NCBI GenBank assembly: GCA_027563935.2
Contig: CM050453.2
Location: 13,844,001-13,908,000 of the forward strand
Length of the DNA: 64,000 nucleotides
DNA from: Costus lasius
Taxonomy: Eukaryota > Streptophyta > Magnoliopsida > Zingiberales > Costaceae
Direction: 5' to 3'
The translations under genes were made by a program, and so were the position numbers. The notes beneath the pieces are model-generated. The model made no database searches. It was not told the origin of the DNA and worked only from the letters and a program-made list of their open reading frames with translations. This document shows positions 1 to 10,183 of the stretch, piece after piece; position 1 is the stretch's first letter; every line of letters begins with the position of its first letter.

Positions 1-122
1 AAATTTTTATGCAAAGAAGTTCCAGGGCAGGATCACTATTTGAAATCGACTTTAAGATAGAACGGACCTTCAGACAAAGAAGGAAGTTTGCACAAATCTA
101 GAAAAAGGAAGGTCAAGAACAG

Positions 123-2454
123 ATGGAACATCTTCACAACAACATGGAGAACGAACCAACACCTCAACTCGTGGACAACAACCATGTCAGAACCCTGCGA
201 GACTATGCAGCGCCGTTTACACATGGGTTTCAATCAGGAATAGTCAGGCCTAGTGTCGAGGCCAATAATTTTGAAATTAAACCTGCATTATTTTCCATGA
301 TTCAACAGAATCAATTCGGTGGTTCTCCTCTTGAGGACCCCAATATGCACTTGTCTATATTTTTGGAATATTGCGATATGCTTAAGATTAACGGAGCTAC
401 TTCTGATGCTATCAGGTTACGCTTGTTCCTATTCTCTCTGCGGGATAGAGCAAGGGCATGGCTCCACACGATCCCCCCAGCTTTAATACGGACATGGGAT
501 GAACTGTTTCAAGCTTTCCTCTTGAAGTATTTCCCTCCTTCGAAGATGATCCACCTCAGAAACCAGCTAACGAGCTTCATGCAGAAGGATGGGGAGTCTT
601 TGTACGAAGCCTGAGAAAGATTTAAAGAGCTTCAAAGACTGTGTCCCCATCATGGGATCGAGACTTGGGTCCTAGTACACACGTTCTACATGGGATTGCA
701 ATACAATACTAGACTCACAGTCGATGCAGCTGCTGGAGGATCGGGATTAATGAGCAAAGTACCTGAAGATGCGATAAGCCTCCTAGAAGACATGGCACTG
801 AACTACAATCAATGGAATCCAGAGCGAGGTACACTTTCAAGAAAAACAGGTAAATACGATCTTGATTCATTAACTGCTTTGACAGCAAAGGTGGATAATT
901 TAACTCAGAAATTTGATTCATGGTCTGTTAATTCTTTGAGCACTAATTCAGTATCTTGTGAGCTTTGTGGCGTTGCAGGTCATACAAATGCTGAATGCCA
1001 AGTGGGAGATGGGCAGACAGCCCAAGGTCAACCTGAACAGCTAAATGTAGTTGGCAATACAAACCCCATGAACAACCCTTATTCCAATTACTACAACCCT
1101 GGCTGGCGCAACCACCCGAATTTTTCCTACCGTACCACGCAGCCACTTCAACAAGGGCAAGCGCCACCACAAGCACAACCTCAACTAGGGAACTTCAGAC
1201 CGCCACTACAAGAGAATTTTAGGCAGCCACCTGGGTTCCAACAGAGAAATTACAACCCTCCCCCTCAACAAGCGAATTACAATCCTCCTCAAAGACCAGC
1301 CCAAGACTCTCACCTGAGTAAGCAACTAGAAGGGCTCACTGACATGATGAGATTGATGATGACCAGGATGGATTCCTTGGAGATGGCACAACAAAATGCT
1401 GGAGAGCCAGCTTGCGCAACAGGCTAGCTTATCCTCTAGAGCGCCAGGGAAGCTTCCATCACAGCCAGAAGTTAACCCGAGGGAGCAGTGCAATGCAATC
1501 TCCACTCGGAGCGGCAAGCAACTCGAAGACCCACCAATGCCGACCAATGAAACAAGGGATGATGAGACACTGAACCCTGAGGAGCCACATGCGAATTCAA
1601 CACCAGCGGAGCCTGAACGAACAGAGGAAGAGCGACCCTATGTTGGGCCGTCGGCCTACAAGCCGCTGATACCTTTCCCTCAGAGGCTTGTCAAAGCCAA
1701 GCTAGACAAGCAATTTAGTAAGTTTCTAGAAATTTTGAAAAAATTATATATTAACATTCCGTTTGTTGATGCCCTTTCGCAGATGCCGACCTATGTGAAG
1801 TTCCTGAAGGATATTCTCTCAAATAAGAGGAAGCTAGAAGACCAAGGCACTGTGGCTCTTACTGAAGCGTGCAGTGTGATTTTGCAGAACAAGCTTCCAC
1901 GAAAACTCAAAGATCCTGGCAGCTTTTCCATACCGTGCCAGATAGGAGAGATGACTTTCCAGAGAGCACTGTGCGATTTAGGGGCGAGTGTCAGCATCAT
2001 GCCGTTATCTTTGTGTAGAAAGCTGGATCTGGGTGAATTGAAGTCAACGAATATTTCTCTACAGTTAGCTGACAGATCAGTTAGGAGTCCCGTTGGCATT
2101 TTAGAGGATGTACCTATTAAAGTGGGGGATTATTTTGTTCCTGCAGACTTTGTTGTATTAAACATCGATGAGGATGACAGGCTTCCTATTATTTTAGGAA
2201 GGTCTTTTCTTGCTACAGCTGCAGTTGTCATCGATGTTAAAAACGAAAAACTGGATTTAAACATCGGTGGCAATGTTATTCAATTTAACCTATCTAATTC
2301 TCTTAAAAAACCTTCTTTTGCAGGTGCATGTTACAGCGTGAATTTAGCTGAGTACATTGGAAATTTTGTAGCAAATAGACATAGCCTCAAGCGCCGATTT
2401 GGGAGTGGACTTGCTAAAAAAAGGAGAGTTCTTTACCCCTTTGATCCTCCCTGA
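123..2454 (+). pseudogene. Athila gag-protease, broken by one stop and one frameshift
   Basis: This encodes the capsid/nucleocapsid and aspartic protease of the element. The frame opens at ATG 123. Retrotrans_gag-type sequence covers about codons 60-200. A CX2CX4HX4C zinc knuckle lies near base 957. A proline/glutamine-rich linker follows, and the protease has an active-site DLGAS near 1977-1991 and an ILGRSFLATA motif near 2200. A TGA at 612-614 interrupts the frame where relatives usually have Trp, so TGG to TGA is likely; the same frame resumes immediately and runs to 1427. The protease lies in another frame that overlaps at 1396-1427, so at least one indel is present. The frame ends at 2454, where polymerase would be expected. 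Not functional as it stands, although protease alone is open from 1396. Confidence 0.88.
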
Positions 2455-2505
2455 TTTGATTTTCTGATAACTCTATGGTCGAGCTATTGACCAAAAACAA
2501 GCGCT

Positions 2506-2523
2506 CTTGGGAGGCAACCCAAG
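2506..2523 (+). other. Conserved Athila hairpin motif
   Basis: CTTGGG, a six-base AGGCAA loop and CCCAAG form a perfect 6-bp stem, preceded by AAGCGCT. From my knowledge of Athila elements, a near-identical GCGCTT...GGGAGGCAACCC motif usually lies just after pol and before the second ORF. Here it starts only 50 bases after the protease frame, which marks where the missing polymerase should have been. Its function is unknown to me. Confidence 0.65.
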
Positions 2524-2909
2524 TTTTTCTTATTGCTTTCGTTTGCTTTCTGCTGCATTAGTTGTCTTTACCTTCTTTTTACTTTACCATTGTAGAAAAC
2601 CCTTCTCTCTTGTTTGTCTAATTGGTTATAGGAGATCTTGATGTTGGAGTACACTGATAAAGTTTTATTTTTGAGATGCAGTTGCACTAAGAGAACAGGA
2701 GGATTTTTCTGGATTTTTACCAAGGCTCGGTGCACTTCATGGCTTGGTGAACTCAGCAAAGTTTACCTGTGAAGTACACTTTACATCTTGACGAGCAACT
2801 TTTTTTTTTAAAAAAAAGATATTTTTATCAAATTGGGGCGGGACCAGCAATTTTGAGATATACACATTATTCTGGATTTTCTGTGACAAAAACTTAGACT
2901 TCACGACCA

Positions 2910-3006
2910 GGTGAACCCGGTGGGGTTCACCCGTGAAGACATCCGAAGCAAAGAGGGACAATCCCGCCGCGCACTACATGGTTAGGTGAACCCGGTTGGG
3001 TTCACC
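2910..3006 (+). repeat. Two 22-bp palindromes upstream of the Athila second ORF
   Basis: Positions 2910-2931 and 2985-3006 each consist of GGTGAACCC, a 4-base spacer and GGGTTCACC. The first is flanked by a further CTTCACG/CGTGAAG inverted pair, which would lengthen the hairpin. A degenerate relative is near 2740-2775. The same unit recurs in the 3' LTR at 6358-6638, so the linker before the second ORF shares sequence with the LTR U3. Confidence 0.85.
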
Positions 3007-3287
3007 CGTGTTTCTAATGGAGCACTGCCCGTGTTAGCCCTAAATCTCAGCTAGGGGTTCGCGCGACTTCACGCCGCCGCCGACCTCTCTGCTCCAGATC
3101 ACCTTTCACCCGAAGATCTCTCGCCTCCACAGCTTTAACGGATCTCCCCTCTTCGCGATCTGCAACTCTGGAGAGGTTCGCGCAGCTTTGCTCTGATTTC
3201 CGCTATTAATCTTCCAGTTTTTCCATATCCGCCGAACCTTTTGTTTTTGCCTCCTCGATCGGTTACTATTTGTGTGCTCAGGCGAAA

Positions 3288-3384
3288 TCTTCTCCGGTGG
3301 TTTTCTGATTTTCTCCATCATTGCCGGCATTCGAATCTTCTCCGGTAGTTTTCTGGTTTTCTCCATCATTGCCTTCTGTCGACG
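3288..3384 (+). repeat. 48-bp tandem duplication in leader of the second ORF
   Basis: A unit starting TCTTCTCCGGT begins at 3288 and again at 3336. Both copies read openly in the frame of the following ORF and give a repeated hydrophobic peptide (FSGGFLIFSIIA, FSGSFLVFSIIA), but no ATG precedes them in frame, so they are probably untranslated. Confidence 0.75.
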
Positions 3385-3397
3385 TGATCAACAACCT

Positions 3398-4840
3398 ATG
3401 TCTGAATCTTCTACTGACGACGATGACTTCGTTCCTCACGGATCATCTCAGCCACCGCAAACGATTCCTATTAGCCAGCCGGCGCAGCCATCCTCTTCCA
3501 GAAATCCGTCACGCTCGACTACTCGGCAACCTCAGGCCTATACATCTCCGCCAAATGATTTCGGCATTGTTTTCAGGAACGCAGAATACCAACAGAACTT
3601 CGAACAGCTCCTTCACCGCCAGATACTCAATACCCGCTACCTAGATAGAAACACGCTTATCATTCTAGGACTCATGGACGACGTGGAGTTGATGTACTCT
3701 AACATTGGGTGGGAGCAGTTTCTCCGGCTTGCCTCGCCCACATACATCGGAGTCACGCTAGAGTTCCTCAGCTCTTTAGACGTTAAAGCCGCCGCAACGG
3801 TCGCCGAAGATCCTGGGCGCTTGACCTTCCGGATGGGAAACATCGAGCATATTTTATCTCTTGCTGATCTCCGCCATATCTATGGCTTTCCGGAACCTTG
3901 CACACGCAATGTCCCAATGGAATTCAATGAGCAAGCTTTTTGGGCGTCGATCACAAATGAGCACTTTTATTCTGCCAGAGTGGCCAGGGCCTTGAGCATT
4001 TGCAACCCGACTATCAGATACGTCCATAGAGTGCTCGCCCATACCATCTTCGGACGTGGGGAGAGCGATGGCATGGTACGACAGTCTGAGCTATTTTACT
4101 TATGGTGCATGCTGCATTCTTTCAGAGTTGATTCAGGATTCTATTTAGCAAAGCAGTTCAGCCGTATCGAGCACTGCCGCAAGGGCGCGATCGTCATCGA
4201 AGGCATTATCACGCCGCTGGTTGTTGCCTTGGGAGTCATTCCCTATGGTACACCCGAAGCTCATGGAAACAACTGGCTCGAGATTGAGTCGTGCGTCTCC
4301 ATGAAACTCATTGTCCGCCGAGGTGACTTTTATTGTATGACGTTCAAGGATAGCCAATTTTGTTTACCATTGCCAAATCCTGAGCGCACAACTGTGCGCG
4401 TTCGAGCGAACTGGCGCATCAAGCCAACCGAAGATCCCCAGCCCGACCCTGTTGATACTGCACCGCCAGCACCCGGCTCGTTTTTCTTTAGTGGCGGCTC
4501 TTCCTCAGATTCCATGATGCGTGTTCTTCAAGAGATAAGGGAGGAGCAGCTTCAGCAGCGCGAGCTCATCGATCAGATGGATACCTCCATCTCTTCTATA
4601 CGCCAGGAGCAAGCTTCCCGATGGGAAGCTAATGAGGCTGGGATGCAGCGGCAACACAAGATGTTGGGCTCAATCTGGGAGAAATTATGTATCATGGATG
4701 ACCGGTTCGCCCTGCTTAATGAAGAAAACATAAGGAACATACCAATCTCTTCAGATGAGGAGGAAGCGCCAGGTCATACTTCTCGCGGTATGGGCAAGAG
4801 CTCTCGAGCTTCCGGCTCTCACTCGCGCAGGAGGCGCTAG
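3398..4840 (+). CDS. Athila ORF (putative plant transposon protein, sometimes called env-like)
   Basis: An intact 480-codon frame starts at ATG 3398; the frame is open further upstream to 3272 but without ATG. The N-terminal 40 residues are Ser/Pro-rich. The middle (about residues 50-330) matches my recollection of the Athila ORF1/plant transposon protein domain, with conserved stretches such as RFRMG-like TFRMGNIEHILSL, a FGFPEP-like YGFPEP, and HRVLAHTIFGRG. The C-terminus has a Gln/Glu-rich probable coiled coil (about 400-450), an acidic DEEE patch and a basic SRRRR tail. No signal peptide or membrane segment is obvious inside the ATG-started frame, so an envelope role is not supported here. 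It is intact while gag in the same element is broken. Confidence 0.75.
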   Translation: MSESSTDDDDFVPHGSSQPPQTIPISQPAQPSSSRNPSRSTTRQPQAYTSPPNDFGIVFRNAEYQQNFEQLLHRQILNTRYLDRNTLIILGLMDDVELMYSNIGWEQFLRLASPTYIGVTLEFLSSLDVKAAATVAEDPGRLTFRMGNIEHILSLADLRHIYGFPEPCTRNVPMEFNEQAFWASITNEHFYSARVARALSICNPTIRYVHRVLAHTIFGRGESDGMVRQSELFYLWCMLHSFRVDSGFYLAKQFSRIEHCRKGAIVIEGIITPLVVALGVIPYGTPEAHGNNWLEIESCVSMKLIVRRGDFYCMTFKDSQFCLPLPNPERTTVRVRANWRIKPTEDPQPDPVDTAPPAPGSFFFSGGSSSDSMMRVLQEIREEQLQQRELIDQMDTSISSIRQEQASRWEANEAGMQRQHKMLGSIWEKLCIMDDRFALLNEENIRNIPISSDEEEAPGHTSRGMGKSSRASGSHSRRRR

Positions 4841-6091
4841 CTCCATCCAGACTCGACACCGCCACCTTCTCCTCTCGCATATACGACATTGCATAGAGGA
4901 CTATGCAATATTCTAGAGCGGGTGAGCTGTCTTGACTCCAGCTTCTTCTTGGTTGTTTGGTTGTAGTTGTTGTGACTTTTTGTTCTTCTTTATGGCTTTG
5001 TTCTGCTACTCCATGATGGATATTTTGATTGTATCATATATGCCATTATTCGTGGGCCTGGTCCACATCTTCTGGCCCCACAATTTTTGCAGTGTATAAC
5101 AGATATTTGGACCACCTGTTTTCCATTCTAGTGCTATGGTATAACTCTCTTTGCATGTTGAATGATGTGTGGATCTATGCGCTTTCATGATGATCATTTT
5201 TAAGGCTTATATTGCATATCTTGTGATGAAAACTTTTATTGACTTTTCATGCTAGTCTTGTCTGATGATAGCCTTACAAAATTCTTAAAGTTAAATGCAT
5301 GATTGGTCAGAATTTATCGAGACATGTTGAATGTAGTACTTGTTAGAAATTTACTCAATAGTCATGTCCATATGTTCTTTGAATTAGAAATTTTCTAAAC
5401 GGATTGATTTTATGATGTTCATATAGTGGGCCAAACATTTTCATGATTCTTCAATTGATTTTGGTTTGTAATTTACATTCGATTCATATTATGATGCATA
5501 ATCTCTTTTCAAACTTTGAATTCCTTTCTATTATTGGGGAAACACTTCATTTGTTAAAAGAAAGGATGTGTTAACTTCACTAAAAAAAAAAAATTATCAC
5601 ACTTAGATTCCTCTACTTGGCACTGCGAAAAATGGGCAGTGGTACCAAAGGACATGAGTTAAAATCTAAGAAATGTGATTTGAAATAAAAAGACTCCTAT
5701 ACTTGGCATTGCGAAAAATTGGCAATGGTACCTAAGGATATGAGTTGAAGTCTAATGCAAAGATCAGAGTTTTATATCCTGAATAAAACATTTGAGCTAA
5801 CCCCAACATTATGAATTGGATGGATAGGAATGAAGTGAGTGTTGTGTATGCTTGATTGAATCTCATGTTTACTGCTTTCTGAATCGTTTGATATCTAGAA
5901 ACTGTGAGACCAAACTGATGAATGCTTAAAACACTCCTTCTAGTTGATTTCTTCTGATTAGATCTTGAATTGCTAAAAAGTATTTTTCAAAACTCGAGAA
6001 CTTCAACACAAAAGATTATTCTTATACCAAGCATGTATTTCAACTTATTTTATTGCTTGAGGACAAGCAAAGATTTAAGTCGAGGAGTATT
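4841..6091 (+). other. Athila 3' internal untranslated region with polypurine tract
   Basis: No ORF of note. An imperfect 86-bp tandem duplication starts at 5606 and 5692 (shared ACTTGGCA...GCGAAAAAT and GGTACC...GGATATGAGTT-type blocks). The region ends with TTGAGGACAAGCAAAG followed by a purine-rich AAGTCGAGGAGTA at about 6078-6090, the likely polypurine tract primer for plus-strand synthesis, directly before TGACACC. Confidence 0.7.
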
Positions 6092-6357
6092 TGACACCAT
6101 GAATTTTAGTAGTGATTTTTACTATTATTCCATGATGAATTTAGGCCTATTTGAATGTTTTTATACTCCTTTAAGGCTTATTTAGTTAAAAACTTCAGAA
6201 TATTCACTTTTCGTCTATCTTATTGAATTTCAAGTAAAATCACCCAATTTTGAGGTCTTTTTGAAGAACCTAAGAGCATGAGGTGATTCCTTATGAGAAG
6301 ACGAAGCTGCCCGTAAAATTTAGGCTCAATCGGAGTCTTTTCTGGACTTCACGGCCA

Positions 6358-6638
6358 GGTGAACCCCACCCGTGATCTCACCGAAGGATGAATTCTGCGC
6401 ACGCATTACGGCCAGGTGAACCTGGCGGGGTTCACCGATGAAGTGAAGATTTCTGAGAATTGCAGCACACATCATAGCCAGGTGAACCCCGTGGGGTTCA
6501 CCCGTAATTCTACCTAGAGATTTATGCGCAAGAAATCGCCGAGGACTTCACTAGCTGGTGAACCCCGCTGGGTTCACCCGTGACTATTTCACAGCAAATA
6601 TGTGCCGAAGACTTTACCACCTGGTGGGGTTCACCCGT
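6358..6638 (+). repeat. Array of five 22-bp palindromes in LTR U3
   Basis: Units lie at 6358 (degenerate), 6415-6436, 6481-6502, 6557-6578 and 6622-6638 (half copy), spaced 57-76 bp apart. The best one, at 6481, is GGTGAACCCC GT GGGGTTCACC with 10-bp arms. The array ends about 120 bp before the TATA box. The position suggests binding sites or an enhancer, or hairpins in the RNA; neither is proven. Confidence 0.85.
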
Positions 6639-6757
6639 GAAGCGGACGGATCAACTCAACACCCTCTCGGTTTTCCCTCGATTTTGAACCCGATTCAAGT
6701 CCAAATTTAGCACGTGAGGACTTTTTGGAAAGCTAACTCGAAGACGAACGAAAAGGA

Positions 6758-6765
6758 TATAAAAG
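6758..6765 (+). promoter_or_regulatory. TATA box of Athila LTR
   Basis: TATAAAAG in GC-moderate context, located two thirds into the LTR as expected for a U3/R boundary. It would drive genomic RNA in a 5' LTR; in this 3' copy it would transcribe into flanking DNA. Confidence 0.65.
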
Positions 6766-7140
6766 CCCCAAATTTCGTGACCTAAGAGAGATCAAATCGG
6801 GCGACGAAGCGGCTAGGGCGGAAGAACACAGCGATTCAGCGACTTCGAGCGGATTTTTGAAGATTTGATCATCGGACCCTTGCAATCCTGGGTTATTTCG
6901 TTCGGTTTATCTTCTCCTCCCTCCTAGAAACCTTTTCCTGTAATTTTCCTATGTTTAAAGAGAGAATTTTTAGCGATTCAACGATGGTTGTAGCGTAAAC
7001 TTTATATCGGAGCTAGGTTTAGGCCCTTTGACGAATTCTGTTTGCAACTCTTGTTTTAATCTTGTTCTTTGGATCATATTCTGAGCATATTTCACTAGAA
7101 GTATTAATATCTTGATCTATACTTTGGTCAAGTATCGTCA

Positions 7141-8050
7141 TGTCATAGTTGTTACGGTCCATAACGAAAGTTCGACCGTAACGACCAAACCTCTATGTGA
7201 ATCTTGTGAAGACGCGACGCGAAAGTGCGTGTTCTTTGCTCGATGGTTCATAATCTGCCACGGAGCTCAGTGGGTTTGTCGAAAACGGTCCACCGCGAAA
7301 GTAGGAGACATTCTAGGCAAATACCGGGGTGTACACTCGAAAGAGGGCGTCTTGTGATGGAGGGGGGAAGCGTGTAGTAAAACTAGTGATGCAAAACTCA
7401 ATTATTTATTTTTTTTGAATTTTTAGAAAATATCAAATTTCACAAACAACCCAAAATTTAGTGCTACATAAAATTATTATTTAAGAAAAGTAACTATATG
7501 TTGTAGGAGGATCTAGTGATCCAAAAATTGAACCAGTTAAACCAAGTTCTAGAACAACACTAGTTCTTTTGAATGACACGAAAAATAGATGATGAAGAGT
7601 TGTCAACAATTTATAACGTTTGCAATAATATAGCAAGTCAGATTATTCAATATAAAGCAGTGCAGAATCTTATCAGTCTTGACTTTTGCAATGCTTCCCA
7701 AGTTGATCTGGTGATTCTTTTAGTGGAACCAAGTTATCAGATCTGTAGAGTGAAACCTGTTCTTCATGCCCATGTCAGAGATAAGAGGTTCTATCAAGTC
7801 TAAACACGTTGAATACCTGCAAGAACAAGGCTAATCAGATTAATTTTCAGAACAATTGCAGGAGTTACTCAAATATGAAAAGTTGCTAGGTATCCTTGAT
7901 TGATCTGAAGAATTTGGATTCAGTCCAACTGGTCCATATGATAGAACAAGATTTGGTCTTTCTATTCGTTCCAAAGTTCTGGAGTTTTATTGCGCCGATT
8001 ACTTAAGATACCTGCAAGAAGAAGCTTAATCAGATTAGATATTTAGCAAA
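7141..8050. other. Unassigned DNA between retroelements
   Basis: No convincing gene. Two direct copies of an ATACCTGCAAGAA...CTAATCAGATTA block lie at 7813 and 8009, about 196 bp apart. Short open frames here are not supported by any family resemblance. Confidence 0.5.
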
Positions 8051-8350
8051 CAGAACCTAGCAGGAAAGAGATATGGAAACAGGCAAGCATGGTTTGCGCC
8101 ATTCGATGATGCCGGAGCTAGGGGTCGTCGGCGACTCTGATACATCAGGTGGTGGAGAGGGTGATGGCGACGTCGGAGCACTGGCAGAGGCGGAGAAATG
8201 ACTGTTCAGGTGGAAGAGGGGAAGCTGCAAAAGGAGGCGGCTATTCGAACAGAACAGGGGAGGCTGGCGAAACATAGCAGGGATGGTCGGTGTTCGGCCG
8301 GTAGAGCACGAACCCAGAACCTGCTATAACTGGAGGTCGTTGGGTTTGCT

Positions 8351-8903
8351 GTGACGTCATGGACGGAGTTTGGAGTTGATTGGTGGCCGGTCGGAGGAGG
8401 ACGACGTCGGAAGGCGGATGTTGGGCGGAATCAAGGCGAGAGCAGGGGATCGACAGGAAGTTTCGATTCCGCTGATCGGAGTGGCAGATGGACAGATCCT
8501 GTCGGCTGGAGATTGCACAAGGGTAGGAACGGCGATGGCCAAAGTGTTGTGGAGATCTGGCCGGGGGATCGCCGGCGGCGAGGTTGCAAAATCTCGAGAT
8601 CTGGGTGAAGTTGCAGGCGAAACAGGGGACGTGTGGCGGAAGCTGGGCGTGACGGTGATTCTTCCGATTCCGGCGATCGGAGAGGTGGATGGGCAGATCC
8701 CGGCGGCTGAAGCTTCGTCAGGGAAAGGAGGAGTGGTGGCCGAAATCTCGTGGAGATCCGGCCGGTGGATGGTCGGCGGCGAGGTGACGAGTTTCTGGAA
8801 CTTCTGGAAACTGGGAATACGTGGTTGTTTGATTTGGTTTCGTGAGGAAGAAGCTTGTAGAGAAGAAGGGAAGAGGGAGGGACTCAGCCCTAGAAGGAGG
8901 TGA
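8351..8903 (+). other. GC-rich unassigned block with 201-bp tandem duplication
   Basis: GATCGGAG...GATGG(A/G)CAGATCC...GTGGAGATC(T/C)GGCCGG...GGCGGCGAG occurs at about 8474-8580 and again at about 8675-8782, a period of 201 bp (67 codons). A 177-codon frame spans both copies but begins at a non-ATG triplet and has an arginine/glycine-rich, low-complexity composition. It could be a retroelement leader or a captured 5' UTR. I do not recognise it as a protein. Confidence 0.5.
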
Positions 8904-9209
8904 GGGGAAGGATAGGCGACACAAGCACCTCAGAAGAGAAGAAGATCGGAGACATCCGATTGAGGACGAAAAACCATTTCCATTCAACGAATTCTCAATT
9001 CTGTCTGCTACAAGGTTTTAAGCGAGATACATATAGGAGAACTTTAGAGACGTTGCAGGGAGAGACGTTGCTATTTCCTTCCACGGCAGCAAAGAGACGT
9101 TGGAGAGATGTGAACGTTGCAGCTTCCATCTTGAGCAGCAAGGGGGAAACGTTGAAGATTTCCTTCGCTGTAGCTTCCATAAAGTTGACACTGGCTGGCG
9201 TGTCACGAG

Positions 9210-9471
9210 AGCTTTAGCTGGCTGATGCATGATTTGTTTGGTTTGCCGTTGATGCAGGTCACGTTTTCGAATTGATTCCCACAACTTATTCAGCTTGAAT
9301 GTCTTGAGTTTATTGAGTGGTTGAAGTAGTCCTCTACTAATTATTGAGCTAGCTTTATAAGTGAGTTTGCTAGCTTATTCGCAAGACTCTGAGCCTTTGT
9401 CTATGGCAATCGTAAACTCCACTTGTACCGTCATGGTTTGTGGTCTCTGCCCCCATCATCTTGTACCCTAG
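9210..9471 (+). other. Left flank of the tandem array, probable older retroelement remnant
   Basis: This stretch is contiguous with 15918 onward if the tandem array is removed. Together they look like an LTR/leader region, since the right part contains a leader motif of Ty3/gypsy elements. No gene is visible. The last four bases, 9468-9471 (CTAG), are the left target duplication. Confidence 0.4.
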
Positions 9472-10149
9472 TGTCAGGGATCGGAGGAGTTGCGTGTAAT
9501 TGCTATGTTACCCGACCCTGATGCTATCTTTTGTGTAAGACTTGGGGGATAGGTAGATCCATGTAAAAACAGGGTTTGGCACATGTGTGCCATGTGTTTT
9601 GGTCTTTGGGGTTGTGATGCACTCGGGGGACTGTCCCGGGGCATGTACATGTGAGTGGGGGACTGTGTTTTCACAAGTACTCCAGGATGGGGGGCTCAAA
9701 TGTGTAAAATTAGCCTACCCAACCCTTGTGAAGCCTTCTACTCACACCCCTTAGATTGTGTACTTGGTGTAGTATTGAGAGGGGTGGTAGTGCCTTGGTT
9801 AAATGCAGTCTTGTGATCCCATGCAAGTATAAAATTGCAAGGTTCCACACACCTGCCCTCTCCACCAAGTAATAGGTCGAGGGTATACTTAATGTCCACT
9901 TAGTGTCTGTTTTATGTTTTGTGTCTTGTACTGTTGCCTCTATCAATAATATAACGGCGGGGTGTTCGGTTGAGTCATTTCACTGAGCATTTTACTCGCC
10001 GTCTTGTGGAAGCTACTTGTGTTCCTTGTGCCTTCGATTACTTGCGTTGCCTTCGGATTGTTGCCCTGGATCGGTTGAGCACTGCTACTTAGCTGGGAGA
10101 GTAGTGTACCGCACGGACATCAAGCACTAAGGAAAGTGCGTCCGTGACA
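9472..10149 (+). repeat. LTR 1 of the tandem array
   Basis: 678 bp, TGTCA...TGACA termini. A TATA-like TATAAAA lies at 9828-9834 and an AATAATATAA polyadenylation-like stretch follows about 115 bp later. Appears identical to LTRs 2 and 3. Confidence 0.95.
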
Positions 10150-10151
10150 AG

Positions 10152-10162
10152 TGGTATCAGAG
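10152..10162 (+). other. Primer-binding site, initiator tRNA-Met type (copy 1)
   Basis: TGGTATCAGAG, two bases after the LTR, is complementary to the 3' end of plant initiator tRNA-Met. The second copy is at 13034-13044. Confidence 0.92.
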
Positions 10163-10183
10163 GGGGGTTTTGGATCAAACGTT

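Larger units (their letters stand above)
1..7140 (+). mobile_element. Athila-like Ty3/gypsy retrotransposon lacking polymerase, 5' LTR outside window
   Basis: The element has a gag-protease region (123-2454), a non-coding linker, an Athila-type second ORF (3398-4840) and a 3' LTR from about 6092. Gag, the DLGAS protease and the second ORF all look like the Athila lineage. No reverse transcriptase, RNase H or integrase lies between protease and second ORF, although a hairpin motif normally found after pol is there at 2506-2523. This suggests an internal deletion. The 5' LTR and primer-binding site must lie left of base 1. The right end is placed at 7140 because the LTR opens with TGAC and GTCA occurs there; this end is a best guess, with 7130 and 7145 as alternatives. 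Confidence 0.8.
6092..7140 (+). repeat. 3' LTR of the Athila-like element
   Basis: The LTR starts TGACACC after the polypurine tract. A palindrome array fills U3 (6358-6638) and a TATA box lies at 6758-6765, so transcription would start near 6790. The right edge is uncertain because the 5' LTR is outside the window for comparison; TGAC at the start and GTCA at 7137-7140 would be matching termini. Confidence 0.65.

Noticed and set aside
10151..10183. Extension of gag upstream of ATG 10184
   Set aside because: The frame is open into the primer-binding site but has no ATG there; the first ATG is 10184.
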